Positions 33,340 through 42,728 of a stretch of 64,000 bases of DNA are shown one piece after another; positions within the stretch are counted from its first letter, which is position 1, and every line of letters begins with the position of its first letter. This stretch comes from UBA1309 sp047605645. GTDB lineage: Bacteria > Bacteroidota > Bacteroidia > Bacteroidales > Dysgonomonadaceae. Under the pieces are notes generated by a model. It saw nothing but the letters and a program-made list of their open reading frames with translations. It was not told where the DNA came from and did not search any database. The DNA lies in contig JASGFJ010000026.1 in the NCBI GenBank assembly GCA_047605645.1, positions 1-64,000 of the forward strand, given 5' to 3'. The translations under genes and the position numbers were made by a program.

Positions 33340-36144
33340 ATGCGGAAATTATTTTACTTATTACTCGTCTTCGTTTTTGTTGGAACTATACAGGCGCAGA
33401 CAATGCAACCCTTACCCGTCGATTCGCTGATTCGGACTGGAAAGTTGGAAAATGGATTAACTTACTACATCAGGCACAATGAGTATCCTCCCCAAAGAGC
33501 TAATTTCTATATTGCTCAAAAAGTCGGGTCGATGCAGGAAGAGGACAATCAGGCTGGGCTGGCTCACTTTCTGGAGCACATCGCATTTAACGGGACAAAA
33601 AATTACCCGGGTAAAAAGACTATGCTGAACTACTTGGAATCCATTGGCGTGAAGTTCGGCGCTAATGTGAATGCATATACCTCTTTTGACGAAACAGTCT
33701 ACAATATCAATGATGTGCCTGTCCTTCGTTCTGCGACAATTGACTCCTGTCTGCTTGTCTTGCATGATTGGTCGAGCTTCATTTCACTTAAAGATGAACA
33801 GATTGATGAAGAACGTCTTGTCATCAAAGAGGAATGGCGTACCCGCCACGATGCACAGTCCCGTATTTGGGATAAACAGTTGCCTATTATTTATGAGGGA
33901 AGCAAATATGCCAATCGGATGCCTATTGGCTCGATGGATGTTATCGACCATTTCCCTTATCAGGTACTTCGTGATTATTACCACAAGTGGTATAGGCCTG
34001 ACTTACAAGGAATAGTTATTGTCGGAGACATTCATGTGGATGAAGTGGAGGCTAAAATTAAAGAAATGTTTGCTGATATTCCCAAACCGGTGAATCCTGC
34101 TGAGCGTATCTATTTTCCGGTAGCCGACAATCCTGCACCGATTGTGGCCGTCACTACTGATCCGGAGAATACCCGTACCAATGTGGCGCTCTATATGAAG
34201 CATGAGGTTATGCCTGCTGCCGTGAAAAATACAGAAAAAGGACTTTATATTAATTTGTTGAAAAACATGGTGTCCAGTATGCTCTCTAATCGATTTACCG
34301 AAATTGCTCAAAAACCGGATGCTCCGTTTACTTATGCTTATGCTTACGATGGCCGGTTTTTTGTGTCGAAAACGAAAGATGCATGGACCGTTGGTGCCGG
34401 AAGTAAGGAAGGAAAAATCGAAGAGACACTGGCTTCGATGGCACGAGAGAATGAACGTGCTAAAAAATTTGGCTTTACGGAGTCAGAACTGGAGAGAGTT
34501 AAAGCAAATATGCTTTCAGGGTATGAAAATGCATATAATAATCGCAATAAACGACAGAATGGAGAATATGTGAATTATTGCATTCGCAATTTCCTGGATA
34601 ATAATCCGATAACAGGCATGGAATTCTTATACGACTACATGAAGAAGCAGATTCCTGCCGTGACATTAAAAGAAGTAAATGATTTTGCGAAAGAGCTGGT
34701 TTCCGGTAACAATGTGGTTATTTCTGTAACTGGACCGGAAAAAGAAGGTTTAGTATACCCTTCTAAAGAAAAACTTTTGAGTGTTTTCAATAATGTAATC
34801 GCTGAAAATATTGAATTATATAAGGAAAAGGTGATTACAGAACCGCTTATCGCACAGAAACCGAAAGCCGGAAAAATCGTTAAGACAGAAAAGGATCGCT
34901 TTGATGCAACTGTTTGGACACTTTCCAACGGAATGAAAGTTGTTCTGAAAAAGACGGATTTCAAAGACGATGAAATTAGTATGTCTTCGTACTCTTATGG
35001 AGGAACTTCCACGATTGCTACTCCGGATATTTATAACGGAAGTATAGCCAGTGCTGTTCCAAGTATCGGCGGACTTGGCCAGTTTAGTGCGTTGGATTTG
35101 CGTAAGATGCTTGCCGGAAAGAATGTTTCAGTGCGCCCTGCGGTATATGAATGGACGCAGAGCTTTGTGGGAGGTTCTTCAAAAAAAGATGTGGAGACCT
35201 TGTTTCAACTTTTGTATCTGAACTTCACGGCTCCCCGTAAAGATGAGGATGTTTTTAAATCGACATTGGCTTCGATGAAAGAACAACTCAAAAATAAACG
35301 GGCAAATCCATCCAGTTATTTCGGCGATTCTATCAATTATGCAATGTTCGGTAATGATCCGCGCATTAAGCCCATGGAGGCTGAAGATGTGGATAAACTG
35401 GATTATGATCGCATCATTACCTTATATAAACAGCTTTTTGCCAATCCGGGATCCTTTACCTTTACTTTTATAGGTACGCTGGATGAGGCTTTAATGAAAC
35501 CTTTAGTAGAAACTTATCTGGCTTCTCTTCCTGCCGGAAATGTGGAGGCAAAGTATAATCCGGCAAATTCAGTCCCGGTTCGTAAAGGGAAAATTTTAAA
35601 TACGTTCGAACAGGAGATGAAAACGCCCAAAGCATCTGTTTTCAATCTTTATTCCGGAACCTTGGATTACAATATGAAAAATACGCTGACCATGAGCGTT
35701 CTGAAACAGGTTCTGGATCTGGTATTTTCTGAAGCTATCCGCGACAAAGAAGGTGGTTCCTATGGAGTTGGTTCTTCTTCGTTCATCAGTCGTATTCCGG
35801 AAGGAGATTCCAAAATCTATATTTTCTTTGATTCGGATCCGGCTAAATTCAGAAAGCTAAATGATATTGCTATCGCTGAATTCAAAAAGATAGCGGAAAA
35901 CGGTCCTCGCGACAAAGATATGCAAAAGGTGAAAGAATACATGAATAAGAAATATCTCGAAGATATTAAACGCAATGGCTATTGGCTGGGTATTATGGAT
36001 TCGTATTTCTTTTTTAAAGAAGATCGGGATACGGATTATGTCTCTACCCTGAATTCAATCACAGGAGATGATGTGAAAACGCTATTGGGAAAACTGCTTT
36101 CACAAGGCAATTTTATTGAAGTGATAATGACGGCAAAAAATTAA
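33340..36144 (+). CDS. M16 family (insulinase-type) peptidase
   Basis: A 934-residue exported zinc peptidase. A signal peptide covers residues 1-20 (IQAQ). The inverted zinc motif HxxEH is H76-x-x-E79-H80 (HFLEH), with the third ligand among the glutamates of EERLVIKEEW (157-165). The protein has the full M16 layout of four homologous domains: the first pair (about 30-470) is active and the second pair (about 520-934) is inactive but includes the RDKEGGSYGVGSS motif that closes on the substrate. It should degrade peptides in the periplasm. It is a single gene with a terminator at 36168. Confidence 0.95.
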   Translation: MRKLFYLLLVFVFVGTIQAQTMQPLPVDSLIRTGKLENGLTYYIRHNEYPPQRANFYIAQKVGSMQEEDNQAGLAHFLEHIAFNGTKNYPGKKTMLNYLESIGVKFGANVNAYTSFDETVYNINDVPVLRSATIDSCLLVLHDWSSFISLKDEQIDEERLVIKEEWRTRHDAQSRIWDKQLPIIYEGSKYANRMPIGSMDVIDHFPYQVLRDYYHKWYRPDLQGIVIVGDIHVDEVEAKIKEMFADIPKPVNPAERIYFPVADNPAPIVAVTTDPENTRTNVALYMKHEVMPAAVKNTEKGLYINLLKNMVSSMLSNRFTEIAQKPDAPFTYAYAYDGRFFVSKTKDAWTVGAGSKEGKIEETLASMARENERAKKFGFTESELERVKANMLSGYENAYNNRNKRQNGEYVNYCIRNFLDNNPITGMEFLYDYMKKQIPAVTLKEVNDFAKELVSGNNVVISVTGPEKEGLVYPSKEKLLSVFNNVIAENIELYKEKVITEPLIAQKPKAGKIVKTEKDRFDATVWTLSNGMKVVLKKTDFKDDEISMSSYSYGGTSTIATPDIYNGSIASAVPSIGGLGQFSALDLRKMLAGKNVSVRPAVYEWTQSFVGGSSKKDVETLFQLLYLNFTAPRKDEDVFKSTLASMKEQLKNKRANPSSYFGDSINYAMFGNDPRIKPMEAEDVDKLDYDRIITLYKQLFANPGSFTFTFIGTLDEALMKPLVETYLASLPAGNVEAKYNPANSVPVRKGKILNTFEQEMKTPKASVFNLYSGTLDYNMKNTLTMSVLKQVLDLVFSEAIRDKEGGSYGVGSSSFISRIPEGDSKIYIFFDSDPAKFRKLNDIAIAEFKKIAENGPRDKDMQKVKEYMNKKYLEDIKRNGYWLGIMDSYFFFKEDRDTDYVSTLNSITGDDVKTLLGKLLSQGNFIEVIMTAKN

Positions 36145-36167
36145 AATACAAGCTGATTCCGACTAAA

Positions 36168-36208
36168 TAGAAAGGCAGATTTTCTCTTGGAGAAAGCCTG
36201 CCTTTCTA
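36168..36208 (+). terminator. terminator of M16 peptidase gene
   Basis: A long hairpin: outer arms AGAAAGGCAG / CTGCCTTTCT, inner arms TTTCTC / GAGAAA. It starts 24 bp after the stop codon. A smaller inverted repeat (GGTGT/ACACC) follows at 36281-36296. Confidence 0.7.
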
Positions 36209-36355
36209 TGTATAAGGAAAATAGGGTGTTTTATGATCGATTCTAAATGCCGGATAAACAAATCTTTGTAACTTGATGAGGGTGTTCGTCGACACCATGC
36301 TTTATGCAACCCAATAAGTCTTATAAATGGGATAGTGTCTCACTTTTTTATCTTT

Positions 36356-37285
36356 TCAGCCTTTTTTCAGTTCGTCTTCGCGCGATTTACTCATGGTTAC
36401 CATATACACTCCGCCAAAGATCAGTACCGCTGCAAGGAGTTTTTGTGTGGTGAAGATATCCATTCCCGACCAAATCGCGACAAAGGACGCGATCAGGGGT
36501 TGCAGATTATTGTAGACGGAGATGGTTGTGGCACGAATTCTGCGCTGTGCCAGAGGAATAAGCATAAATGTAATGAAAGTGGCACCTACCAGCACAAAGG
36601 TAAGCATCCAGTATCCGGTTGTATTATCCGAACCGAATAGCGGCGATTGCGCCGTCTCTTTCCATGTGAAAGGAATAAGTGTTGCGGCGGCAAAAAGAAA
36701 CATCCACTTCATCAGTGTGATGGGCGAATATTTGGTAGAAAGCGGTTTGGTTATTACCAGATAGAAAGCATAGAAAAATTGTGAACTCACAATGGCTATA
36801 TTGCCTATCGCGCTGGAATTTGCCGCTGAACTACCTGTCAGATGCTGTTTTCCTTGATATACCAGCCAGATAGCGCCAAGTGCTCCCAAAAGAACGCCAC
36901 CAGCTTTTTTGAAAGTAATGGGTTCTTTCAGGACAACCGCAGCAATCAGCATGGCAAACAACGGGCTGCTGGTCGTGATGATAGATGCGTCTACCGGTGA
37001 GGTGTTTTGCAGACCAAAAGCAAACAATCCCTGATTGAGTGTCGTTCCGCAAATACCTCCCACAAATAGCACGGTAAGATCTTTTTTGGCTACTTTCTCT
37101 TGTGGAAAGAACAATGAAACCAGCCAAAACATACAGGCTGCAAATCCTACACGCATCGTCGTGAGTGCGAAAGGCGACATCAGGTGATCGAGGTAGATCT
37201 GCTTGGTGACTGGGATATTAAACCCAAAGATAGTCATGGCCACCAGCATAATGAGGTGTCCTTGCTGTTTACGAGAAAGTTTCAT
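36356..37285 (-). CDS. EamA/DMT family transporter
   Basis: A 309-residue inner-membrane protein with ten predicted helices in two EamA repeats (about 8-145 and 160-300). The second repeat begins with IVSSQFFYAFYLVITKPL and ends with LLAAVLIFGGVYMV, both typical of drug/metabolite transporters of the RhaT/YdcZ group. It should export amino acids or other metabolites; the substrate cannot be told. It is the last gene of a minus-strand operon (ribE - nitroreductase - DUF2238 - EamA), starting 12 bp after the DUF2238 gene. In such a setting a riboflavin-related substrate is conceivable but not shown. Confidence 0.85.
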   Translation of the reverse strand: MKLSRKQQGHLIMLVAMTIFGFNIPVTKQIYLDHLMSPFALTTMRVGFAACMFWLVSLFFPQEKVAKKDLTVLFVGGICGTTLNQGLFAFGLQNTSPVDASIITTSSPLFAMLIAAVVLKEPITFKKAGGVLLGALGAIWLVYQGKQHLTGSSAANSSAIGNIAIVSSQFFYAFYLVITKPLSTKYSPITLMKWMFLFAAATLIPFTWKETAQSPLFGSDNTTGYWMLTFVLVGATFITFMLIPLAQRRIRATTISVYNNLQPLIASFVAIWSGMDIFTTQKLLAAVLIFGGVYMVTMSKSREDELKKG

Positions 37286-37297
37286 TCGTCAGGTAGA

Positions 37298-37909
37298 TTA
37301 CTTTTTACTTATTTGACGGATTTGCTTGTCCTGCCATTTTGAAAAAAATAACAGCATGCATACCGAACCTATCAATGCCATCAGCATGTCTGATTGCGTA
37401 TCCCAGATATCGCCTTGCATCCCCAGGAAATCTTCCGCTGATTCTTTGACCAGTAATGCTCCCCACCATTCTATTAATTCATAAAAGGCACTGATGGCAA
37501 GGGATATGCAAATGACAAAAAACGGAAGCCAGTTTGGCTTGCGGATTACATCCCGGCGGATGAGGATTTCTCTGGAAATGAATGCCGGAACAAAACCCTG
37601 GCAGAAATGTCCGAGTTTGTCGTAGTTGTTACGGCTGTGCTCACAGACTTCCTTGATCCAATTGAACAAAGGAACTTGCGAATAAGAATAATGTGCTCCG
37701 ATCAGCAGGACAATAAGTTCGACAAGAATAAAAAAATAGGTGATGTCCGTGAAGCGGAACCGACGGAATGTAGCTACCAATACAACAAGGGCAACAAGAC
37801 ACAATCCGGCTTCGAGAAACCAAAGAGTGATGTTGTATGCTCCCCATATCGACCAGAGTGCAGTAATAATAAATACACCAAGCATTGTTTTGTATTTCAG
37901 TTTTTCCAT
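37298..37909 (-). CDS. DUF2238 (YjdF-like) membrane protein
   Basis: A 203-residue inner-membrane protein with six or seven helices. Strong family motifs are present: GAHYSYSQVP, NNYDKLGHFCQGFVPA, AFYELIEWW, and FLGMQGDIWDTQSDM. These define the DUF2238/YjdF family, of unknown function. The conserved His, Asp and Trp residues suggest a metal or proton-relay role, but nothing is established. It sits 14 bp after the nitroreductase gene and 12 bp before the EamA gene, in the ribE operon. Confidence 0.88.
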   Translation of the reverse strand: MEKLKYKTMLGVFIITALWSIWGAYNITLWFLEAGLCLVALVVLVATFRRFRFTDITYFFILVELIVLLIGAHYSYSQVPLFNWIKEVCEHSRNNYDKLGHFCQGFVPAFISREILIRRDVIRKPNWLPFFVICISLAISAFYELIEWWGALLVKESAEDFLGMQGDIWDTQSDMLMALIGSVCMLLFFSKWQDKQIRQISKK

Positions 37910-37923
37910 CAGAGGCCGTTTCC

Positions 37924-38478
37924 CTATTTATAAGCGTTGAAAGAACATATTTGTGCCGTTGCTTTCCTTTTCTTTTCGCGATGTGGTTGTGCCGGATAAC
38001 CCACAAGGATATCCAGGATTACCCGTTTGCCGGAGGGAATATTCAGCAGTTTTTTTACTTGCTTTTCGTCAAACCAACCCAGCATGCAGGTACCCAATCC
38101 TTCTGCTTGGGCAGCCAGGCAAAGATGCGCCGCGGCAATGCCGATATCGACGAAGGCAAAATGCTTGTCTTTAAGTATTCCGCCAATGGAAGAGGTGATG
38201 TTTGGTCTCTCTTCCACTATAAGGATATGTACCGGTGCCTGCTTCGTGAAATGATTCATCCCGAGTAGTTTCGAGGATGCAGCATCAGCAACTTTATTCT
38301 TCAATTCCGGATCGTCAACTACGATAAAATGCCAGGGTTGGGCATTGCAGGCCGAGGGAGCCAAACGCGCAGCCTCAATCATACGTTCCGTTTTCTCCCG
38401 TTCCACAGGACGCGAGGAGTCGAAAGCCCGCGTACTCTGGCGTTGCTCAGCCAGCCGGATGAAATCGTCGGCATCCAT
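37924..38478 (-). CDS. nitroreductase family flavoprotein
   Basis: A 184-residue FMN-dependent oxidoreductase. The start RQSTRAFDSSRPV and the APSACNAQPWHF motif are classic FMN-binding signatures. The C-terminal part (GLGTCMLGWFDEKQVKKLLNIP) is typical of the HBN/NfsB-like group. It uses NAD(P)H to reduce nitro compounds, quinones or similar substrates; the physiological substrate is unknown. It lies 5 bp downstream of ribE, so supply of flavin and a flavoenzyme are linked in one operon. Confidence 0.9.
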   Translation of the reverse strand: MDADDFIRLAEQRQSTRAFDSSRPVEREKTERMIEAARLAPSACNAQPWHFIVVDDPELKNKVADAASSKLLGMNHFTKQAPVHILIVEERPNITSSIGGILKDKHFAFVDIGIAAAHLCLAAQAEGLGTCMLGWFDEKQVKKLLNIPSGKRVILDILVGYPAQPHREKKRKATAQICSFNAYK

Positions 38479-38483
38479 CTGTG

Positions 38484-39089
38484 TCAGGCATTGAATGTCA
38501 CCATCCGGCTGACATATTTTCCAATAATATCGAACTCAATGTTTACCACAGAACCTTTCTTTATCTGATGGAAGTTGGTGTGTTCGTAGGTATAAGGGAT
38601 GATAGCCACTTCAAATGTGTTTTCTGTCGGGTTGCAGACGGTGAGGCTCACTCCGTTTACAGTTACCGAACCTTTGTCGACTGTGATATAGCCTTTTTTG
38701 GCCATCTCCTTGTCGAAGGGGTATTCGAATGTGAAATACCAGCTTCCTCCGGCTTCTCTTACCTGAAGGCAGGTCGCAGTTTCATCGACATGTCCTTGCA
38801 CAATATGTCCATCCAGGCGGCCGTTCATCAGCATGCTTCGTTCCAGATTCACTTTATCTCCGATTTTTAGCAATCCCAGATTGGAGCGATCCAATGTCTC
38901 TTGAATGGCTGTAACGGTATATGTGTCTGCCGTTTTGCTTACGACCGTAAGGCAGACTCCGTTGTGAGCCACGCTTTGATCTATTTTCAGCTCATCTACA
39001 AACGAGCAGTGCATGGTGATATGCAGGTTTTCTTCTTCTTTTTTGAGAGCGACTACTTGTGCAGCTTCTTCTATAATTCCTGAAAACAT
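38484..39089 (-). CDS. ribE: riboflavin synthase, alpha chain
   Basis: A 201-residue enzyme that dismutates two molecules of 6,7-dimethyl-8-ribityllumazine to riboflavin, the final step of riboflavin synthesis. Two homologous lumazine-binding domains are seen (1-95 and 97-190), with the hallmark starts MFSGIIEE and GHIVQGHVDETA. The second copy keeps GVSLTVCN. The start is supported by AGAAGGGGA about 7 nt upstream. A TAACTTTG -7 motif lies at 39123-39130 on the minus strand. It is the first gene of a four-gene operon. Confidence 0.95.
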   Translation of the reverse strand: MFSGIIEEAAQVVALKKEEENLHITMHCSFVDELKIDQSVAHNGVCLTVVSKTADTYTVTAIQETLDRSNLGLLKIGDKVNLERSMLMNGRLDGHIVQGHVDETATCLQVREAGGSWYFTFEYPFDKEMAKKGYITVDKGSVTVNGVSLTVCNPTENTFEVAIIPYTYEHTNFHQIKKGSVVNIEFDIIGKYVSRMVTFNA

Positions 39090-39205
39090 AATGTCCCCTT
39101 CTTTTTAATTGTTTTTATGTAGCAAAGTTACGAAATTTTGAGGAAATAATCATTTAACCGCGTATTTCCGGCTTCTTCTTTCTATAGCCGAAGCGCTGCT
39201 ATGTT

Positions 39206-39235
39206 TTTGTAAAGCAAGAAAAAAGCCTATCTTTG
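39206..39235 (+). promoter_or_regulatory. promoter of PDZ-DUF4136 gene
   Basis: TTTG and TATCTTTG with an 18-nt spacer. Transcription should start near 39242, giving a leader of about 87 nt before the ATG at 39329. Confidence 0.65.
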
Positions 39236-39328
39236 CATCGGATTTCAAAGGAATCCGGAATTTATCAGAGAATACAACAATTCATTGTTCCGCCAGACAG
39301 GAAATTTTATAAATTTACTTTTCATTTT

Positions 39329-40780
39329 ATGTTGATTAAACGACTTCTTTCGTCGCTATGTATATGTCTGTTCGTACTAGGTATTTATGCTCAGCCAATC
39401 GATAAAACCTGCTATTTCGGATTCACTTATGAAGTGAGCCAGAACCCGCGCTGGGGATTTGGCGAACCGGTAGTTACGAGTGTCGACCCCAATTCCAATG
39501 CCGCAAAGGCAGGGTTAAAAGTGGGTGACATTATTATGGAGATCAATCGGAAAGCAACTTACCTGCGTCATTATGAGCTACTCTCTTCCTGGCTTTTTGA
39601 TGATACCTCGCGTTCTGTAAGCTTCACGATTCGCAATTTGAATAATTCTTTCAAAGAAATCTTTATTTCCCGTTATTGCCGGGGAGTGGACGGAGTGACA
39701 GAAGAAGAACTGGCAGATTGGTTCTCGCTCTATAATGTTCAGGGAAATAACAAGCAGAGTTTTGTTCTTCCTTTGGTGGTATCGGCTCATCCGGATGTTG
39801 ATTTCAGCAATTATTATACTTATAATTTTGTTTTTAAAAACAAAAAAACGAGCGAACTGGACGATTATATTATCCATCAGATTGAACGGAATCTGAATCA
39901 GAAAGGGTTGAGCCGTGATACAAAGGATCCGGACATTCTGATCCAATTTTATTACAGCTATTCGCCGAACCAGAATTATGTACCGAACGAAGTTGCTGAA
40001 GAAACGGTAGGAGAGTGGCGTTTTGATGCTTCACTCAACAAGATGGAGAAAGTTCCTGTTGCTCCCCGTACAGATAATATAAATTCATCCTATATCAAAG
40101 GAAGAATCGAATTTGGGTTTCAGTTTTTTGAAAACAAATATATTGCAGAAGGAAAGAACACGCAGATTTTCGATGCACACATGACTGAATATGTGGTCGG
40201 AAATTATTCGCTGGAATCTTACTGCCAGATACATCTGCCTCTGATGCTTGCGGTTTATCCCTACCAGACTCCAACAGAACAGGTGAAATATTTGGTCGAT
40301 TTCAAGGAGTTTTATTACACCGGATTGGTCTTTAACCGGAATGATCTGAAGGTGATTGAAAACGTGGATGATGATTCTCCTGCGTATAAAGCCGGTATTC
40401 GTACAGGAGATGAAGTGCTTTCTGTTAACAACATTCCTTTTGGAATGAATTATTATGACACAAAGAGTGCTTATGCCGCATTTATGGGAGCGACAATGCA
40501 GCTGAGAAATTCCACTGCCGGTTTTTTTAATGAGCAGGTTGGTGATTTTTCTTATCCTTGGGATGATAAAAAGTCGGGAAAAATATCAAAAGAATTCCGG
40601 AATAAAAAATACGCTACCGGATTCTCTTATCTCTTCTCTTTCGGAAGGTTCATCAATTCGAAACCTCCTCGTCAATTGAGCTTTCTTATCAAGCGAAGAG
40701 GGGTAATATTTATTTTCTATGTCACGCCGGAATACCGTAAATCGGCTAATCTCTCGAATGTGAACATTGATAAGAATTAG
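39329..40780 (+). CDS. PDZ-DUF4136-PDZ exported protein
   Basis: About 483 residues. A signal peptide covers the first ~22 residues (GIYAQP). A PDZ domain follows (about 30-105: GEPVVTSVDPNSNAAKAGL, VGDIIMEIN). The middle (about 140-310) matches DUF4136 (YYTYNFVFKNKK, KDPDILIQFYYS). A second PDZ-like domain (about 345-420) contains DDDSPAYKAGIRTGDEVLSVN. No protease domain is present, so it should be a binding or scaffolding protein of the envelope rather than an HtrA-type protease. The ATG at 39329 is chosen because it begins the signal peptide and lies downstream of the promoter; an upstream in-frame codon at 39233 would precede the transcript. Confidence 0.8.
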   Translation: MLIKRLLSSLCICLFVLGIYAQPIDKTCYFGFTYEVSQNPRWGFGEPVVTSVDPNSNAAKAGLKVGDIIMEINRKATYLRHYELLSSWLFDDTSRSVSFTIRNLNNSFKEIFISRYCRGVDGVTEEELADWFSLYNVQGNNKQSFVLPLVVSAHPDVDFSNYYTYNFVFKNKKTSELDDYIIHQIERNLNQKGLSRDTKDPDILIQFYYSYSPNQNYVPNEVAEETVGEWRFDASLNKMEKVPVAPRTDNINSSYIKGRIEFGFQFFENKYIAEGKNTQIFDAHMTEYVVGNYSLESYCQIHLPLMLAVYPYQTPTEQVKYLVDFKEFYYTGLVFNRNDLKVIENVDDDSPAYKAGIRTGDEVLSVNNIPFGMNYYDTKSAYAAFMGATMQLRNSTAGFFNEQVGDFSYPWDDKKSGKISKEFRNKKYATGFSYLFSFGRFINSKPPRQLSFLIKRRGVIFIFYVTPEYRKSANLSNVNIDKN

Positions 40781-40791
40781 AAAAACAACTG

Positions 40792-40815
40792 AGGTTGCTT
40801 TGTGTAAGGCAACCT
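40792..40815 (+). terminator. short hairpin after PDZ-DUF4136 gene
   Basis: An inverted repeat AGGTTGC / GCAACCT with a 10-nt loop, followed by TTATT. It begins 11 bp after the stop codon and 24 bp before the ABC-F ATG, so it may be a weak terminator or an attenuating structure. Confidence 0.5.
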
Positions 40816-40838
40816 TTATTATAGATTAAAATAAAGAA

Positions 40839-42449
40839 ATGATAACAGTTTCAAATTTAGGAATTCAGTTTGGTAAAAGAGTATTGTTTCAGGACGTCAA
40901 TCTGAAATTTACAAGTGGAAACTGCTACGGAATCATCGGAGCTAACGGAGCAGGAAAATCCACATTTCTGAAGATTCTTAGCGGAGAAAAAGATGCAACA
41001 CAAGGCTCTTTTTCATTGGGATCAGGAGAGCGTTTGTCGGTGCTTTCTCAGGATCACTTTGCGTTTGATGCCCAAACCGTGCTGGATACGGTGATGCAGG
41101 GACATACCATCCTTTGGGATATTATTCAGGAAAAGAATGCGTTGTACGCGAAAGAAGATTTTTCGGATGCCGATGGGATAAAAGCTTCCGAGTTGGAAGA
41201 GAAGTTTGCAGAAATGGAAGGCTGGAATGCTGAAAATGATGCAGCTACGCTGCTTGAAGGATTGGGTATCAGCAACGATTTGCATTATCAGCTGGTCGGC
41301 GACCTGAGCGGAAAGCAGAAAGTGCGTGTGCTGCTGGCTCGCGCATTGTTTGGAAATCCGGACAACTTATTGCTGGATGAGCCGACCAATGACTTGGATA
41401 TAGATACGGTTATGTGGCTTGAAAATTATCTGGCAAATTTTGAAAATACGGTGTTGGTTGTTTCACACGACCGTCACTTCCTCGATTCGGTATGTACACA
41501 CACGGTTGATATCGATTTTGGAAAGGTAAACATGTTTGCTGGAAACTACTCTTTCTGGTATGAATCAAGTCAATTGGCCTTGCGTCAACAACAACAACAG
41601 AACAAGAAAGCTGAAGAAAAGAAAAAAGAACTGGAAGAGTTTATTCGTCGTTTCAGTGCCAATGTAGCTAAGTCGAAGCAGACTACCAGTCGTAAAAAGA
41701 TGCTTGATAAACTGAATATTGAGGAAATCAAGCCTTCTTTGCGCCGTTATCCGGGGATTATCTTTAATCCGGATCGTGAACCGGGAAATAAAATCCTGGA
41801 AGTGAGTGGGCTGAGCAAATCGATAGACGGTAAAGTGTTGTTTGATAACATTAACTTTAATATCGAAAAAGGAGATAAAGTTGTATTCCTGTCGAAGGAT
41901 CCTCGTGCGATGACGGCTTTTTTTGAAATTATTAATGAACAAACAAAGCCTGATGCGGGAACCTTTAGTTGGGGGCAAACCATTACGCATGCCTATCTTC
42001 CTTTGGATAATTCGGATTATTTCAAAGACGATTTGAATCTGGTTGATTGGTTGTCGCAATTCTCAGACGATACCAGCGAAATTTACGTAAAAGGGTTTCT
42101 TGGAAGAATGCTTTTCTCGGGCGAAGAGGTGCTTAAAAATACGAAAGTGCTTTCCGGAGGAGAGAAGATGCGCTGTATGATTGCCCGCATGATGCTTCGG
42201 AGTGCCAACTGTCTGGTATTGGATTCTCCTACCAATCATTTGGACTTGGAATCTATTCAGGCATTCAACAATACGCTCATTGGTTTTAAAGGAAATGTGT
42301 TGATGGCATCGCATGACCACGAATTTATTCAAACTGTCTGCAACCGCATCATTGAACTGACTCCAAACGGTGCAATAGATAAACTGATGGATTATGATGA
42401 TTACATCATCTCTGAAGACATAAAAAAACAGAGAGAAAAAATGTATTAA
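40839..42449 (+). CDS. ABC-F ATPase with degenerate second domain
   Basis: A 536-residue ABC-F protein closest to YbiT. These soluble twin-ATPase proteins act on the ribosome rather than in transport. NBD1 is intact: Walker A GANGAGKST (34-42), signature LSGKQ, Walker B LLLDEPTND with E181. The linker (245-300) is the charged helical arm. NBD2 lacks a Walker A (LSKDPRAMT at about 351-359) and has Ser463 in place of the catalytic Glu (LDSPTNHLD), while its LSGGEK signature is kept. So only one ATP site should be fully functional. From memory, homologues in other Bacteroidales share this pattern. Confidence 0.88.
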   Translation: MITVSNLGIQFGKRVLFQDVNLKFTSGNCYGIIGANGAGKSTFLKILSGEKDATQGSFSLGSGERLSVLSQDHFAFDAQTVLDTVMQGHTILWDIIQEKNALYAKEDFSDADGIKASELEEKFAEMEGWNAENDAATLLEGLGISNDLHYQLVGDLSGKQKVRVLLARALFGNPDNLLLDEPTNDLDIDTVMWLENYLANFENTVLVVSHDRHFLDSVCTHTVDIDFGKVNMFAGNYSFWYESSQLALRQQQQQNKKAEEKKKELEEFIRRFSANVAKSKQTTSRKKMLDKLNIEEIKPSLRRYPGIIFNPDREPGNKILEVSGLSKSIDGKVLFDNINFNIEKGDKVVFLSKDPRAMTAFFEIINEQTKPDAGTFSWGQTITHAYLPLDNSDYFKDDLNLVDWLSQFSDDTSEIYVKGFLGRMLFSGEEVLKNTKVLSGGEKMRCMIARMMLRSANCLVLDSPTNHLDLESIQAFNNTLIGFKGNVLMASHDHEFIQTVCNRIIELTPNGAIDKLMDYDDYIISEDIKKQREKMY

Positions 42450-42470
42450 TTATTTTTTTTCTGTCGCTCT

Positions 42471-42512
42471 AAAACAGGAAGGCCGCTCAATTACGAGCGG
42501 CCTTCCTGTTTT
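42471..42512 (+). terminator. terminator of ABC-F gene
   Basis: An 18-bp perfect stem (AAAACAGGAAGGCCGCTC with its complement) and a 6-nt loop, flanked by A- and T-tracts. It begins 21 bp after the stop codon. The remainder of the gap to 42728 shows no gene. Confidence 0.92.
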
Positions 42513-42728
42513 ATTTCTCCGTTTATCGGATGGGTTTTTCTGTTAAGGAAAAGAAAGCCACAGCTTTCAAGTAGTCATTCCTTGAAGAGTATTTAATTTT
42601 TTTGAGTTTTCAGCCGGCAGAACTTGTCCGTATTTCTTTATTTTATTTCAGAATCGAGATGAAAACCTGATTGTGTCGCAAGATCTTATTTGGAACTATT
42701 CGAAATGGTTTTGTAATATCGTTTCAGA

